Shown here piece by piece: positions 22,802-31,660 of a DNA stretch of 44,266 bases. The notes beneath the pieces were generated by a model. That model was given only the letters and a program-made list of their open reading frames with translations, made no database searches and was not told the origin of the DNA. The position numbers were made by a program, and so were the translations under genes. The stretch's first letter is position 1. Every line of letters begins with the position of its first letter. Source of the stretch: an uncultured Prolixibacteraceae bacterium (lineage in GTDB: Bacteria; Bacteroidota; Bacteroidia; Bacteroidales; Prolixibacteraceae). The stretch is taken from positions 1-44,266 of the forward strand of contig CAIPKZ010000271.1 in assembly GCA_903865775.1 (NCBI GenBank). Direction: 5' to 3'.

Positions 22802-24304
22802 CTATAAATCGTGTCCCGCATACGACAGGTTGAAACTCTTGTTGCAAACCGGAAAATCCGATATCTCGTTGTTCCTGACAGCCAGTGCCAAAGCTAGCCA
22901 GTTGTGGAAGGACGGATCTTTCACCTTGTAGATAATCAACTCACCTTTATCGTCAGTAATAGCGCAGTGACAAATCTCCCCACGCCAGGCTTCAATCATC
23001 GAAAGTGTAAACGAACTGGGGTTTGGGTTTTTAAATACCTGCGCTTCATCTGGAATTTCAGGAATATCCTGAATCAGTTTCCGGAGATATTCGATCGACT
23101 GCTTTACTTCGGCCTTGCGTATCTGAACCCGTGAATAAACATCTCCGTGATGTTTGATGATGGGTTCGTGATTGATCTCCGGATAAAGACCAAACGGATG
23201 CGATGAACGAATGTCGCGATTGAGTCCACTCATTCGGGCAGCCATTCCAACTGTTCCGATCGACAAGACATCGTCATACGAAACCACCCCTGTGCGTTCA
23301 AAACGTGACAATGTACTTGGAAGGTTGAATAGTTGTTCGTTCATTTCCAGAAAATCCGGCTCGTAAATATTCAGGATTTCTGAAAGACGGCTTGCCAATT
23401 CAGTAGTAAATGGGAATGGATTCCGGCCCGGCCTGATCAAACCCTTCGACAAACGGTTGCCACCCCATTCCTGCATAAAATTGATAATTGGTGTGCGTAG
23501 CCGACCGAATACTGAACTACCTAACTGGTAAGCAATGTCGGTGCAAACGGCACTTAAATCACCGGTGTGAACCGCTATACGTTCCAATTCGAGAGCGATT
23601 GTACGCGAAAATTCAATGTCGCGTGAAACCTGAATTCCGTGCATACTTTCCCATAAATGAGAAAATGCAGTCGTGTGACCAACAACGGTATCACCGGTGA
23701 TGGTTTCGGCAATCATGGCGCGCTGAAGTAATTTTTTCTTTTCAAGAAATTGCTGCTCAATTCCGCGGTGCTGATAGCCCAACTGGATTTCGAGGTGCAG
23801 AATTTGTTCCCCGTTACAAATAAAACGGAAATGCCCCGGTTCAATAATTCCGGCATGAATAGGTCCGACACCAACCTCGTGCAGTTCGTCACTTTCGATG
23901 GCATAAAACGGGTAGTTGGCAATTGTCTTCGTCTGATCTGCCCTGTTTTTCGCATAGCGAACCGGCTTCAACCAAGGGTGATCGGTATAGTTTATCCCGA
24001 AATTCTCACAAATCTCGCGCTCAAATTTTTCGAAATTGAAATTTTTAGCGGTGAATGAATCGAGTGTATCTGATGGGTTAACCAAACAAGACGACACCTG
24101 AATCAGATGCGTGTTATCATCGGCGATACAGCAAATCAGCTTGATCCGGCTGTCAACCCGGTATCCGAAATAATTCACGCAATGCCTTTCAGGAGAATCG
24201 GTAAGGAAGCCGGTATTCAATCCCAGAAATTCTTCGTACCCAAGATCTGGGATGTCGGCCACCGGAATGGTTTGATTATTTGCTATAGTTGTGTAGTTCA
24301 TCAT
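22802..24304 (-). CDS. HyfG/HycE-like large subunit lacking all NiFe ligand cysteines
   Basis: 500 aa, a NuoC-NuoD fusion like HycE/HyfG. The NuoC-like part is ~1-125, with FEREICENFGINYTDHPWLKPVR. The NuoD/large-subunit part is ~145-500, with IHAGIIEPGHFRF, LGYQHRGIE and a conserved ELERIAVHTGDL. In [NiFe] hydrogenases the N-terminal ligand motif is ERxCGxC; here it reads ETITGDT, so both Cys are Thr203 and Thr206. The C-terminal DPCxxC aligns with NLSYAG at the very end (Ser494, Gly497), and the protein stops three residues later with no maturation-peptidase tail. It cannot bind NiFe in the known way. In this respect it resembles NuoD of complex I and the Ehr complexes. The start is 3 bp after the HyfF-like stop, within one operon. 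Confidence 0.9.
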   Translation of the reverse strand: MMNYTTIANNQTIPVADIPDLGYEEFLGLNTGFLTDSPERHCVNYFGYRVDSRIKLICCIADDNTHLIQVSSCLVNPSDTLDSFTAKNFNFEKFEREICENFGINYTDHPWLKPVRYAKNRADQTKTIANYPFYAIESDELHEVGVGPIHAGIIEPGHFRFICNGEQILHLEIQLGYQHRGIEQQFLEKKKLLQRAMIAETITGDTVVGHTTAFSHLWESMHGIQVSRDIEFSRTIALELERIAVHTGDLSAVCTDIAYQLGSSVFGRLRTPIINFMQEWGGNRLSKGLIRPGRNPFPFTTELASRLSEILNIYEPDFLEMNEQLFNLPSTLSRFERTGVVSYDDVLSIGTVGMAARMSGLNRDIRSSHPFGLYPEINHEPIIKHHGDVYSRVQIRKAEVKQSIEYLRKLIQDIPEIPDEAQVFKNPNPSSFTLSMIEAWRGEICHCAITDDKGELIIYKVKDPSFHNWLALALAVRNNEISDFPVCNKSFNLSYAGHDL

Positions 24305-24307
24305 TCT

Positions 24308-25735
24308 TTAAATTGGTAATAACATGACGCTTTCCTTGATCAACTGTACAAATTCTGCCGGAGGATTCAAACCCAGATAAACGGCCAGTGCAAAAAGAAA
24401 GAATTGAGATGACGATTCCCAGGGACTGATTACCGGAACATGCGAATCATCAAAACCAACCGGTGGAACAAAAAGTATTTTCAGGATATTTTTTCCGAAA
24501 GCCCAGATAATCATAGTCAATAGAAGCAAAATTATAACCAGCAAAACAAACTGGTGTGCTTCGAACAAGGACCTAAAAATCAGGAATTCGCTCACAAACA
24601 TTCCGGAAGGTGGCATGGCCGTTACACTGATGAAACCCAGCAAAAGCACCATTGCTCCGGCTGGATTGTATTTGAAATAATTACCCACATGGTAAATGCT
24701 TTTGTTCTGGAAGACGCGGTACAACTGGGTAAACTGAAAAAACATGCCCGATTTTACCAGGGCATGAAGTATAATATGAAGTATGGCCGCATAATAGCCA
24801 ACACCTCCGGCAGCAACTCCGAGCATGACCAATCCCATGTGCTCTATCCCGGAATAGGCAAACATTCGTTTGATATTTTTGACCTTGATCATATACACGG
24901 TTGCAACAAATACCGACAGGAAAGCGGCAATGCCGATAACCAGATTGGCCCAGTGATGCAAAGGAGTATTGGCAACAACGATGTAAAAACGAAAAATGCC
25001 GACAAACCCAAGGTTCATCAAGACACTCGAAAGCAGCGCGCCAGCCGGAGCCGGAGCTTTGTCTTTGGCATCGATACCGGCAGTAAACATAGGAACCAGT
25101 CCCAATTTGGCCGTAAATCCGGTGAAGATAAAGAGGAACGAAAGTCGCAGCCAAAATGGATTCAACCTGGCTTTATTGGCAATCAGACTTTTAAAAGAGA
25201 GGTCATCTGAACCTGCATGTTCCAGCGAAAGACTCAAAAATAAAATGCCGATAAACACGAAGGTAATACTGATGGCACAGATAAAAACATATTTCCATGT
25301 TCCTTCCAGTGCCAGTTTGTTCCGGTGATGGTAGATCAGCGCCGAGGCGCTCAAGGTTGTAATTTCAGTGAAAATCCAGGTGACCGCAATGTGGTTCGAT
25401 AAATATCCGGCACTGATGGCAGTAAGCAAGAGTACAATCGCGCCATAATAGATTGCCCGCGACTCCAATGGTGCAGGTTGGTCGTTCAGATAAATATGGC
25501 TGTGAATTACTGCCGGAATGGAAATAATGAATAAAGTTCCCAAAAGCAAAATCGCCAATGAATCGTAAGTGAAGTAACTCCATTCGGTGGAATGAAAGTT
25601 AAAATATGCATGCAGTGTCAATGTTCCCTGCAGGATCAGGAAAGAGCCAAGCAAAGCAAATGTGACGATCTTATTCCGGTTTAGAAATAAAGCAAGCGAA
25701 ATTGAAAATGCTACGATCAGATATATTCCTATCAT
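24308..25735 (-). CDS. HyfF-like proton/ion-translocating membrane subunit
   Basis: 475 aa with about 14 hydrophobic segments; the Mrp/NuoN-type antiporter-like family. The conserved transmembrane glutamate is present in WIFTEITTLSA (about 120-130), and the lysine in the broken helix is in GFTAKLGLVP. The usual H-x-W-L-P-D-A-H loop after that lysine is altered to MFTAGIDAKDKAP, so the histidine positions are Phe and Lys. The second lysine is Asn (MNLGFVGIFR), which is typical of HyfF rather than HyfB. It is one of three antiporter-like pumps in the operon and lies between the HyfE-like gene and the large subunit, 205 bp and 3 bp away respectively. Confidence 0.88.
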   Translation of the reverse strand: MIGIYLIVAFSISLALFLNRNKIVTFALLGSFLILQGTLTLHAYFNFHSTEWSYFTYDSLAILLLGTLFIISIPAVIHSHIYLNDQPAPLESRAIYYGAIVLLLTAISAGYLSNHIAVTWIFTEITTLSASALIYHHRNKLALEGTWKYVFICAISITFVFIGILFLSLSLEHAGSDDLSFKSLIANKARLNPFWLRLSFLFIFTGFTAKLGLVPMFTAGIDAKDKAPAPAGALLSSVLMNLGFVGIFRFYIVVANTPLHHWANLVIGIAAFLSVFVATVYMIKVKNIKRMFAYSGIEHMGLVMLGVAAGGVGYYAAILHIILHALVKSGMFFQFTQLYRVFQNKSIYHVGNYFKYNPAGAMVLLLGFISVTAMPPSGMFVSEFLIFRSLFEAHQFVLLVIILLLLTMIIWAFGKNILKILFVPPVGFDDSHVPVISPWESSSQFFLFALAVYLGLNPPAEFVQLIKESVMLLPI

Positions 25736-25940
25736 GTTTTTAAATCGATTAAATTAAATCTTCAACCTTAAATTCATTATTTCATTTCCGTCCGAAATTA
25801 GGCTCACGCTTTGACAGACATTCTGCATCGGACGGTCTTTGAGTTTTACTTATTCTTTACTATAAATATTCCACTCCTACGGAGTTAAATGCATTTTCAC
25901 TTTTCCCTTTTCCTAATGACTTTTTTCTCTTTTCTGGTCA
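25736..25940. repeat. 205-bp intra-operon spacer with palindromes
   Basis: Contains ccgtccga...tcggacgg (25798-25805/25838-25845), an exact 8-bp stem around 32 nt that matches the element at 22508-22554, and actcc-tac-ggagt (25873-25885), which shares actcctacg with the second hairpin of the 22430-22801 spacer. The two operon gaps thus carry related bipartite palindromic insertions. No gene. Confidence 0.6.
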
Positions 25941-26573
25941 TCAGAAATCCTTCAAACTACTCAACTGGTCTACGTTCACATCTTTAAATACATCGCCTAT
26001 TTTATTCAGGAAGATGCCCAAAATCAACACACTGGCAAAAATGTCGAGCATGATGCCCAGGTTTACCAACATCGGCATTTCGTTTCCAACGGCAAGTGAA
26101 AGCACAAATACGCCATTTTCAATAATCAGATAACCAATAACATGAGTGATGATTTTGCGCCGTGTAGCGATGAAATACAAACCAGTAAAAAGAGATGAAA
26201 GTGCAACAACAAAAAATATCTTTTCCAGATGATCGTCTTTTACTCCGTTGGCCAATAAAATGGTAACCACCACGATTAAAGTGGTAATGATCAATGAAAC
26301 AAAATTCGGCAAGAAAGGCTCCGCTTCACGGGTAATGTTGTTTCGTTTCAGGACATAGGCCATGAAAAGTGGCACTGCTACCGATTTGAAAACGATGGTT
26401 TCAAGCAAAATCAGTGCAAGGTTCACCGGATTAATTTCGTTGAGTTGAATGAAAACAACTACAAAAAGCAAAACACCCTGAAATGCCAGCACCTTTAAAT
26501 AGGTTAGCATCCGGTTGGCAATTGCGATGTAGAACAGGGTAATAATGAATGTTATAAGCAGTACATCTATCAT
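25941..26573 (-). CDS. HyfE-like membrane subunit
   Basis: 210 aa, about six or seven membrane helices. The C-terminal third, HVIGYLIIENGVFVLSLAVG followed by MPMLVNLGIMLDIFASVLI, is the HyfE/NuoK-like core with the in-membrane glutamate of IENG; a second glutamate sits in LILLETIVFKSVAVPLF. HyfE provides the NuoK- and part of the NuoJ-equivalent proton channel next to the NuoH-like subunit. The start is 18 bp after the HyfC-like gene, consistent with co-transcription. Confidence 0.88.
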   Translation of the reverse strand: MIDVLLITFIITLFYIAIANRMLTYLKVLAFQGVLLFVVVFIQLNEINPVNLALILLETIVFKSVAVPLFMAYVLKRNNITREAEPFLPNFVSLIITTLIVVVTILLANGVKDDHLEKIFFVVALSSLFTGLYFIATRRKIITHVIGYLIIENGVFVLSLAVGNEMPMLVNLGIMLDIFASVLILGIFLNKIGDVFKDVNVDQLSSLKDF

Positions 26574-26591
26574 GACAAATGAATTTACAGG

Positions 26592-27497
26592 TTAAGCAAA
26601 TTTCCCTAAAATCAGCAGCACTCCAAAGAAAATGAGCAGGCTGACTGAGGTGAGAACAAAAATAAATTGTGCATTGTGGCTCATCCGGAAGCGGGCCATA
26701 AACGATTCAATCAAACCAACTCCGGAAGCAAGCACCAGCTGAATTACAAAAAACATTGGAATAGAATACTGGTAAGGAAAAACTCCAATAAACAAGTTGA
26801 CAACCAGCGCGCCATAAATGGCAAATTTCAAATATCCGGCAGTCAGAATCAGTCCCAGGTCAAACCCACTGTTGTCGAGGATCATCACTTCGTGAACCAT
26901 CGTCAGTTCCAGGTGTGTTTTAGGATCGTCGATGGGCATGCGGCTATTCTCGACCATGGCAACCATCATCAGCACGAATGTTCCCAATATGGCTAAAGCA
27001 TAACTTATGTATGAACCAATGTGCAAGGCAGCAAACATTTCCTGAAATGAGGTGAATCCGGTCAGGAGTGCCAACGAACCCATCAGGATAAAAAAGGCAG
27101 GCTCGGCAAACATGGAATAAAGTGCTTCGCGGCTTGCTCCCATTCCTTCAAAACTGCTGCCGGTGTCCATTGCCGAAATGATACTGAAAAACTTGCCCAA
27201 CGCCAATACATAGGCAAAAAAGATAAAGTCACCACTGAAACTGACAATCCCTTTCGATTGTCCGAATGGTACAACCAGCATAGCCATGACTACCGATGAG
27301 AAGTAAATGGTTGGCGCGATCTGAAAAACAAAACTTGTGGTTTCGCTATACACCACCCCTTTTTTAAAGAGCCGGGCCACATCCTTCAAAGGCTGAAAAA
27401 TCCCCGGTCCTTTGCGCCCCGATGCAATACTTTTCACCCGGTTGATTACCCCGGTATAAAAGACTGCTGCTATAATTATCAGAATTAAACTCAGCAT
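26592..27497 (-). CDS. HyfC/NuoH-like membrane subunit
   Basis: 301 aa, about eight membrane segments. Family motifs are intact: GRKGPGIFQPLKDVARLFKK after the first helix, and VENSRMPIDDPKTHLELTMV with HEVMILDNSG, which contains the charged residues that link the peripheral arm to the membrane pumps in complex I and hydrogenase-3/-4. The preservation of this coupling loop argues that the complex still couples a conformational or redox event to ion movement even though the catalytic arm is degenerate. Its gene begins 2 bp after the second HyfB-like gene. Confidence 0.92.
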   Translation of the reverse strand: MLSLILIIIAAVFYTGVINRVKSIASGRKGPGIFQPLKDVARLFKKGVVYSETTSFVFQIAPTIYFSSVVMAMLVVPFGQSKGIVSFSGDFIFFAYVLALGKFFSIISAMDTGSSFEGMGASREALYSMFAEPAFFILMGSLALLTGFTSFQEMFAALHIGSYISYALAILGTFVLMMVAMVENSRMPIDDPKTHLELTMVHEVMILDNSGFDLGLILTAGYLKFAIYGALVVNLFIGVFPYQYSIPMFFVIQLVLASGVGLIESFMARFRMSHNAQFIFVLTSVSLLIFFGVLLILGKFA

Positions 27498-27499
27498 AA

Positions 27500-29527
27500 T
27501 TAGATTTGCTTTATAAATTCATAAAAAGTCATGATCTGATCGTAAAAAATTGGAATGCAAATTACTGACACAATAAAAATGATTCCGTATAAAATATAGA
27601 ATTGCAACCTGCCATTTTGCAGGAACAAAAACCTTCCCAACAAGTATTTATAGGCTGCTATTGGATTATCAATCAAATATTTTTCAATCCGGTCATAAAT
27701 ATGGGTTTCGTATGATCCCCCGGAAGGGAATATTCCGTTAATTTCTTCTGCGGTTTTAGAAGTCATTAAAATTGGCCTGAAAAGCTTGCTGTATGCCCTG
27801 ACAAATGAATTGGCCGTATATTGAAGTTTTACTGATGGCTCCACATATCCACAGCCCCAGGTTGGTTCAATGACCACTTTTCGATTCAGGATGAAGAATT
27901 TCCGGATGATAAAGGTTAACGCAACAATCAGGATAAATATCCAGATGCTCCAGGTAAGCGGTTGGAGGATACCGGCCATTTGGTCCTGAAAAGGCATTCC
28001 GGTATTAACCGAAATTCCGGCCAGCAAACTGACTGGCTGGGAAAGTGTATTCAGTATAAATTGCGGAAATACTCCGATCAGAACAATCAGAAAGGCAATC
28101 AGATAAAGTGGAAAAAGCTGCAAAAAAGGAACTTCGGTTATCTCATGATGAAACTTTTGGCGCGCATTTCCAAGGAAGACGATTCCAAATGCTTTGGTAA
28201 AACAGAGTATCGCCAAACCACCAATCAGTACCAATGACAATACCGAAAAAATAATTGTCATGAGCGGGCCCACCAGACCTTCCTTCATCCAATTGTAGAA
28301 ACCACTGTAAATGAAGAATTCTGAAATAAATCCGTTAAAAGGTGGAATACCTGAAATCGCAATAGCGGCAATCAAAAATAGTAAAGATGTTTGCGGCATC
28401 TTTTTAATCAGGCCTCCCAAATGTTCGATGTGAAGTGTATGCGTGGCCTGATAGACATTTCCGGCGGTAAAAAACAAGAGCGATTTGAACAGTGCATGAT
28501 TTAATGTATGAAGCAAAGCACCGGCAAATCCAAGCGTGGCAAGCCAGTTATTTCCTTTGCCCATGCCGATACAGCCAAGCCCAATCCCCATTCCGATAAT
28601 GCCAATGTTTTCGATGCTGTGGTATGCCAGCAACTTTTTCAGGTTGTGTTGGACGATAGCCAGCATCACACCATACAAACCTGAAACGACCGAGAAGGTC
28701 AGGATAATCAGGCCAACCGTATAAAAATCAACCTTTATTAATGTAATCATCCGCAGAATTCCAAAGATTCCAATTTTAATAATTACACCCGACATGATTC
28801 CTGAAATATGTGCAGGTGCAGCTGGATGTGCATAGGGAAGCCAGGTGTGGAAAGGTACAAATCCGGCTTTGATAGCAAAAGCAATGAAAAAACTGAGGAA
28901 CAGAAAAAGTCCGGGTGCCCCTGGGTGTTCAGTTGTGTATGCAGTTAGCGCGCTAAAATCATAGCTCCCTGTCTTTATTGCAATCCAAATAAATCCGATC
29001 ATCAGGAATACAATCGAAATATGAGATTGGATCAGGTAATTAATTCCGGAGGTTAGCGTAGCCATTTTTTCGTGTTCGAAGATCACCAAAAGAAAAGCCG
29101 AAAGTGCCATGAACTCCCAGGCAATCAGGAATACAATACTGTTCTGAACCACACAAAGACTAATCAGCGCAGTATGCAATATAATAAAAGCGATGCTATG
29201 AATGGTAATGTTATTCTTCTGGTTCTGATAAGCTTTCATGTAAAAAAGCCCGTAGAAACTACCGGTGAGAAACACAAAATTGATGATCAGGATAAACCAG
29301 CCCGAAAGCGCATCTATGCGGATATTCACCGGACCGGTCACCAAACTTCCGGGGAAAGTAAATTCAAGAAATTGTCCCGAAAGAGATTGAAAGGCAAAAT
29401 AGCCTGAAAGGATAGCATTCAAAACAATCGCAGCATAGACAACCAAGCCTTTTCCCTTCGTTTGCAGGAAGGGAATCAGCAGGATTACCAATACCGGTAT
29501 CGCCAAAAATGCTTTAATCAGGTTCAT
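27500..29527 (-). CDS. HyfB-like antiporter-type pump subunit (second of tandem pair)
   Basis: 675 aa, ~15 membrane helices, NuoL/NuoM/MrpA-like. Key charged residues are present: Glu in IAWEFMALSAF (TM5) and Lys in AIKAGFVPFHTWLPYAHPAAP (TM7), with a second Lys in VIIKIGIFGILR. The C-terminal third contains VEPTWGCGYVEP...LQYTANSF, a HyfB signature, and a final membrane anchor. It is a close paralog of the preceding gene; start and stop overlap by ATGA (29524-29527). The presence of two full HyfB-type pumps plus HyfF gives three antiporter-like modules, more than the two in hydrogenase-3 type complexes. Confidence 0.9.
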   Translation of the reverse strand: MNLIKAFLAIPVLVILLIPFLQTKGKGLVVYAAIVLNAILSGYFAFQSLSGQFLEFTFPGSLVTGPVNIRIDALSGWFILIINFVFLTGSFYGLFYMKAYQNQKNNITIHSIAFIILHTALISLCVVQNSIVFLIAWEFMALSAFLLVIFEHEKMATLTSGINYLIQSHISIVFLMIGFIWIAIKTGSYDFSALTAYTTEHPGAPGLFLFLSFFIAFAIKAGFVPFHTWLPYAHPAAPAHISGIMSGVIIKIGIFGILRMITLIKVDFYTVGLIILTFSVVSGLYGVMLAIVQHNLKKLLAYHSIENIGIIGMGIGLGCIGMGKGNNWLATLGFAGALLHTLNHALFKSLLFFTAGNVYQATHTLHIEHLGGLIKKMPQTSLLFLIAAIAISGIPPFNGFISEFFIYSGFYNWMKEGLVGPLMTIIFSVLSLVLIGGLAILCFTKAFGIVFLGNARQKFHHEITEVPFLQLFPLYLIAFLIVLIGVFPQFILNTLSQPVSLLAGISVNTGMPFQDQMAGILQPLTWSIWIFILIVALTFIIRKFFILNRKVVIEPTWGCGYVEPSVKLQYTANSFVRAYSKLFRPILMTSKTAEEINGIFPSGGSYETHIYDRIEKYLIDNPIAAYKYLLGRFLFLQNGRLQFYILYGIIFIVSVICIPIFYDQIMTFYEFIKQI

Positions 29528-31533
29528 TTTAAAATATTAAAAATCGTCAGCATAAAAATGGTCAGCATAAACACAATTCCATACCAAACATACGATTGTA
29601 TCCTGCCATTTTGAATGAATTTAAAATAGTTTACACTGTAAACCAAATGGTGCGTAATAAAATTCAGAATCCTGTTCTCGAAAAAATCGAGGTAATGCGA
29701 CACATAATTTCTGCTTTTGGGGAAAATCTCGCCGGCTTTCAATTCCTCATATTTCTTTTCCTCGGTAAGTAAAAAACTGAACATTTTACCCAGCGATTTT
29801 GAAAAGGACTTGCCGGTATATTGCATTCTGCTGTTTGGCGCTACATATCCGCAACCCCAGGTTGGCTCCACCTTCTGTGACTTTCCATTGATCAGATATG
29901 CCCGGACAAACCAGCTCGCAGCAATAATTCCGATGAAAAGTATAAAATAAAGATTGATGTTTGTAATAACACCCACTGAATATTCAGTAAGCGGTGAATA
30001 ACCAACTTTAAAAAGATCACCGCTAAAAGTTGCCAGCAAATTTTCGATTGCTTTCAGGTAAAACTGAGGAAAGAAAGCCACACTCAGCATAACCAAAACA
30101 ATCAGGTATTGAGGCAAAAGCATGGTCAATGAAACTTCTTTGGGTTGATGTTCCAAAACCTTCCTTTCCGAACCAAGAAAAATGGTTCCAAAAGTTTTGG
30201 TAAAAGTCAAAACTGAAATTCCGCCAATAATACTCAGGCCAGCCAGAGTGCAAACCAGCAAACTGATTTCTCTCAGATTGTTTGATTTCATCCCTTCAAG
30301 CAGGCCGCTGTATAAAATGAATTCAGAAATAAACCCGTTGAACGGCGGCAATCCTCCAATTGCAATGGCTCCAATCAGAAAAAGAATTGCGGTATTTGGC
30401 ATCCTTTTGATTAGTCCACCCAGTTCGTCCATATCGCGGGTGTGCGTTTGCTGGTAAACCGAACCGGCTGAATAAAAGAGCAACGATTTGAAAAGCGAAT
30501 GGTTGAGAACGTGCAGCAAAGCTCCTCCGAAACCCAGGTAAAACAAAACCGCAGAACCATTGCCCATTCCCATCAATCCCAATCCAATACCAATGCCGAT
30601 AATTCCAATATTTTCGATGGTGCAATAAGCCAGCATTTGCTTGAAATCGCGGTGAACAGCAGCATTCAATATTCCATAGATTCCAGTTAAAACAGAAATG
30701 GTAATCACAATTTCGCCCAGAAGCAAAAAATCGGCTTTCAGAAAAGAAATAATCCGGAATATCCCGTAAATACCAAGTTTGACAATCACCCCCGACATGA
30801 CTCCTGACACATGCGATGGTGCTGCCGGATGGGCGTGAGGCAACCAGGTATGTAAAGGAACAAACCCGGCTTTGATCCCGAAACCAATGAAGAAAATCAG
30901 AAACAGCCAGATATTGTTATTTGAACCAAAGAAAATTTGAATTGCGTCAAAGCTAAACGACCCGGTCTGAAAATAGACCCAAATAAAACCCACGGTTAGA
31001 AAAACTACGCTGATGTGCATCTGTACCAGATAATTGATTCCAGCCTTCAGCGTTTTCGGTTTGTCATGGTCGAAAATAACCAGCAGCATCGATGATAAAG
31101 ACATGATTTCCCAGGCCACTAAAAAGGCCAGACAATGTTGCAACATGCAAACCCAAACCATCGAAAGCTGAAAAATGACGAACAATATCCAGTGAAGAGT
31201 CAATTTAGGAGAAGAGTTCTGGTAAGGTTTCAGATAACCAATGCCGTAGATTACTCCGGTGATTGAAGTGAAATTTATGATCAGAATAAACCAGGCCGAC
31301 AGGCCATCGATATGTATTGGAATATCACCCCAGAAATCATTTCCCCTCAGCATAACCTCAACTATTTCTCCACCCAGTGCATCCAGCGCAGGCCAGCTTG
31401 TTAAAACAGCATTCAAAATAACAATCAGTGCTGCAACAACCGACTTGAATTTAACAGGTAAGAAAAACATGCTGAAAATACCCAAAAAGGTAATCGCCAA
31501 AGAATAATAAACAAATGATCCTGAAATTCCCAT
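29524..31533 (-). CDS. HyfB-like antiporter-type pump subunit (first gene of operon)
   Basis: 669 aa, ~15 membrane helices. Same architecture as its downstream paralog: Glu in LVAWEIMSLSSM, Lys in GIKAGFVPLHTWLPHAHPAAP, a second Lys in VIVKLGIYGIFR, and VEPTWGCGYVAPNSRMQYTG near the C-terminus. It should translocate H+ or Na+. A minus-strand -7-like box (ttactttgc, 31563-31572 on the + numbering) 30 bp before the ATG could start the whole seven-gene transcript. No gene for hydrogenase maturation (Hyp) or a formate dehydrogenase is visible near it. Confidence 0.9.
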   Translation of the reverse strand: MGISGSFVYYSLAITFLGIFSMFFLPVKFKSVVAALIVILNAVLTSWPALDALGGEIVEVMLRGNDFWGDIPIHIDGLSAWFILIINFTSITGVIYGIGYLKPYQNSSPKLTLHWILFVIFQLSMVWVCMLQHCLAFLVAWEIMSLSSMLLVIFDHDKPKTLKAGINYLVQMHISVVFLTVGFIWVYFQTGSFSFDAIQIFFGSNNNIWLFLIFFIGFGIKAGFVPLHTWLPHAHPAAPSHVSGVMSGVIVKLGIYGIFRIISFLKADFLLLGEIVITISVLTGIYGILNAAVHRDFKQMLAYCTIENIGIIGIGIGLGLMGMGNGSAVLFYLGFGGALLHVLNHSLFKSLLFYSAGSVYQQTHTRDMDELGGLIKRMPNTAILFLIGAIAIGGLPPFNGFISEFILYSGLLEGMKSNNLREISLLVCTLAGLSIIGGISVLTFTKTFGTIFLGSERKVLEHQPKEVSLTMLLPQYLIVLVMLSVAFFPQFYLKAIENLLATFSGDLFKVGYSPLTEYSVGVITNINLYFILFIGIIAASWFVRAYLINGKSQKVEPTWGCGYVAPNSRMQYTGKSFSKSLGKMFSFLLTEEKKYEELKAGEIFPKSRNYVSHYLDFFENRILNFITHHLVYSVNYFKFIQNGRIQSYVWYGIVFMLTIFMLTIFNILK

Positions 31534-31562
31534 ATCACCTTCTGAAATTATTTCGGTAACCG

Positions 31563-31572
31563 TGCAAAGTAA
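31563..31572 (-). promoter_or_regulatory. Candidate -7 box of the hyf-like operon
   Basis: On the minus strand the sequence reads gttactttgcacgg, one mismatch from TAnnTTTG, about 30 bp before the first ATG. No convincing -33 was found. Placement fits a short Bacteroidota leader. Confidence 0.35.
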
Positions 31573-31660
31573 CAGAATAAATGAAACTTTGGATGAAAAA
31601 CCTTCTTTTTATTGAAGTTTGGAAGGCCATAAATATGAATTAATTACAAAAGCGATAAAG

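Noticed and set aside
22802-24304. DPSFHN near the C-terminus as the hydrogenase DPCxxC ligand motif
   Set aside because: Comparison with the HycE/HyfG C-terminus places DPSFHNW in the upstream strand (the position of 'RAATYANW'); the real ligand motif aligns with NLSYAG at the very end. Either way no cysteine pair is present.
21677-24304. Sequencing errors explaining the missing cysteines
   Set aside because: The changes affect seven separate codons in two genes, each needing specific substitutions with frames and surrounding motifs intact, so errors are an unlikely explanation.
24554-25210. 218-aa plus-strand ORF opposite the HyfF-like gene
   Set aside because: Antisense shadow of a strongly conserved membrane protein; composition (many H, Q, K, N) is typical of shadow frames.
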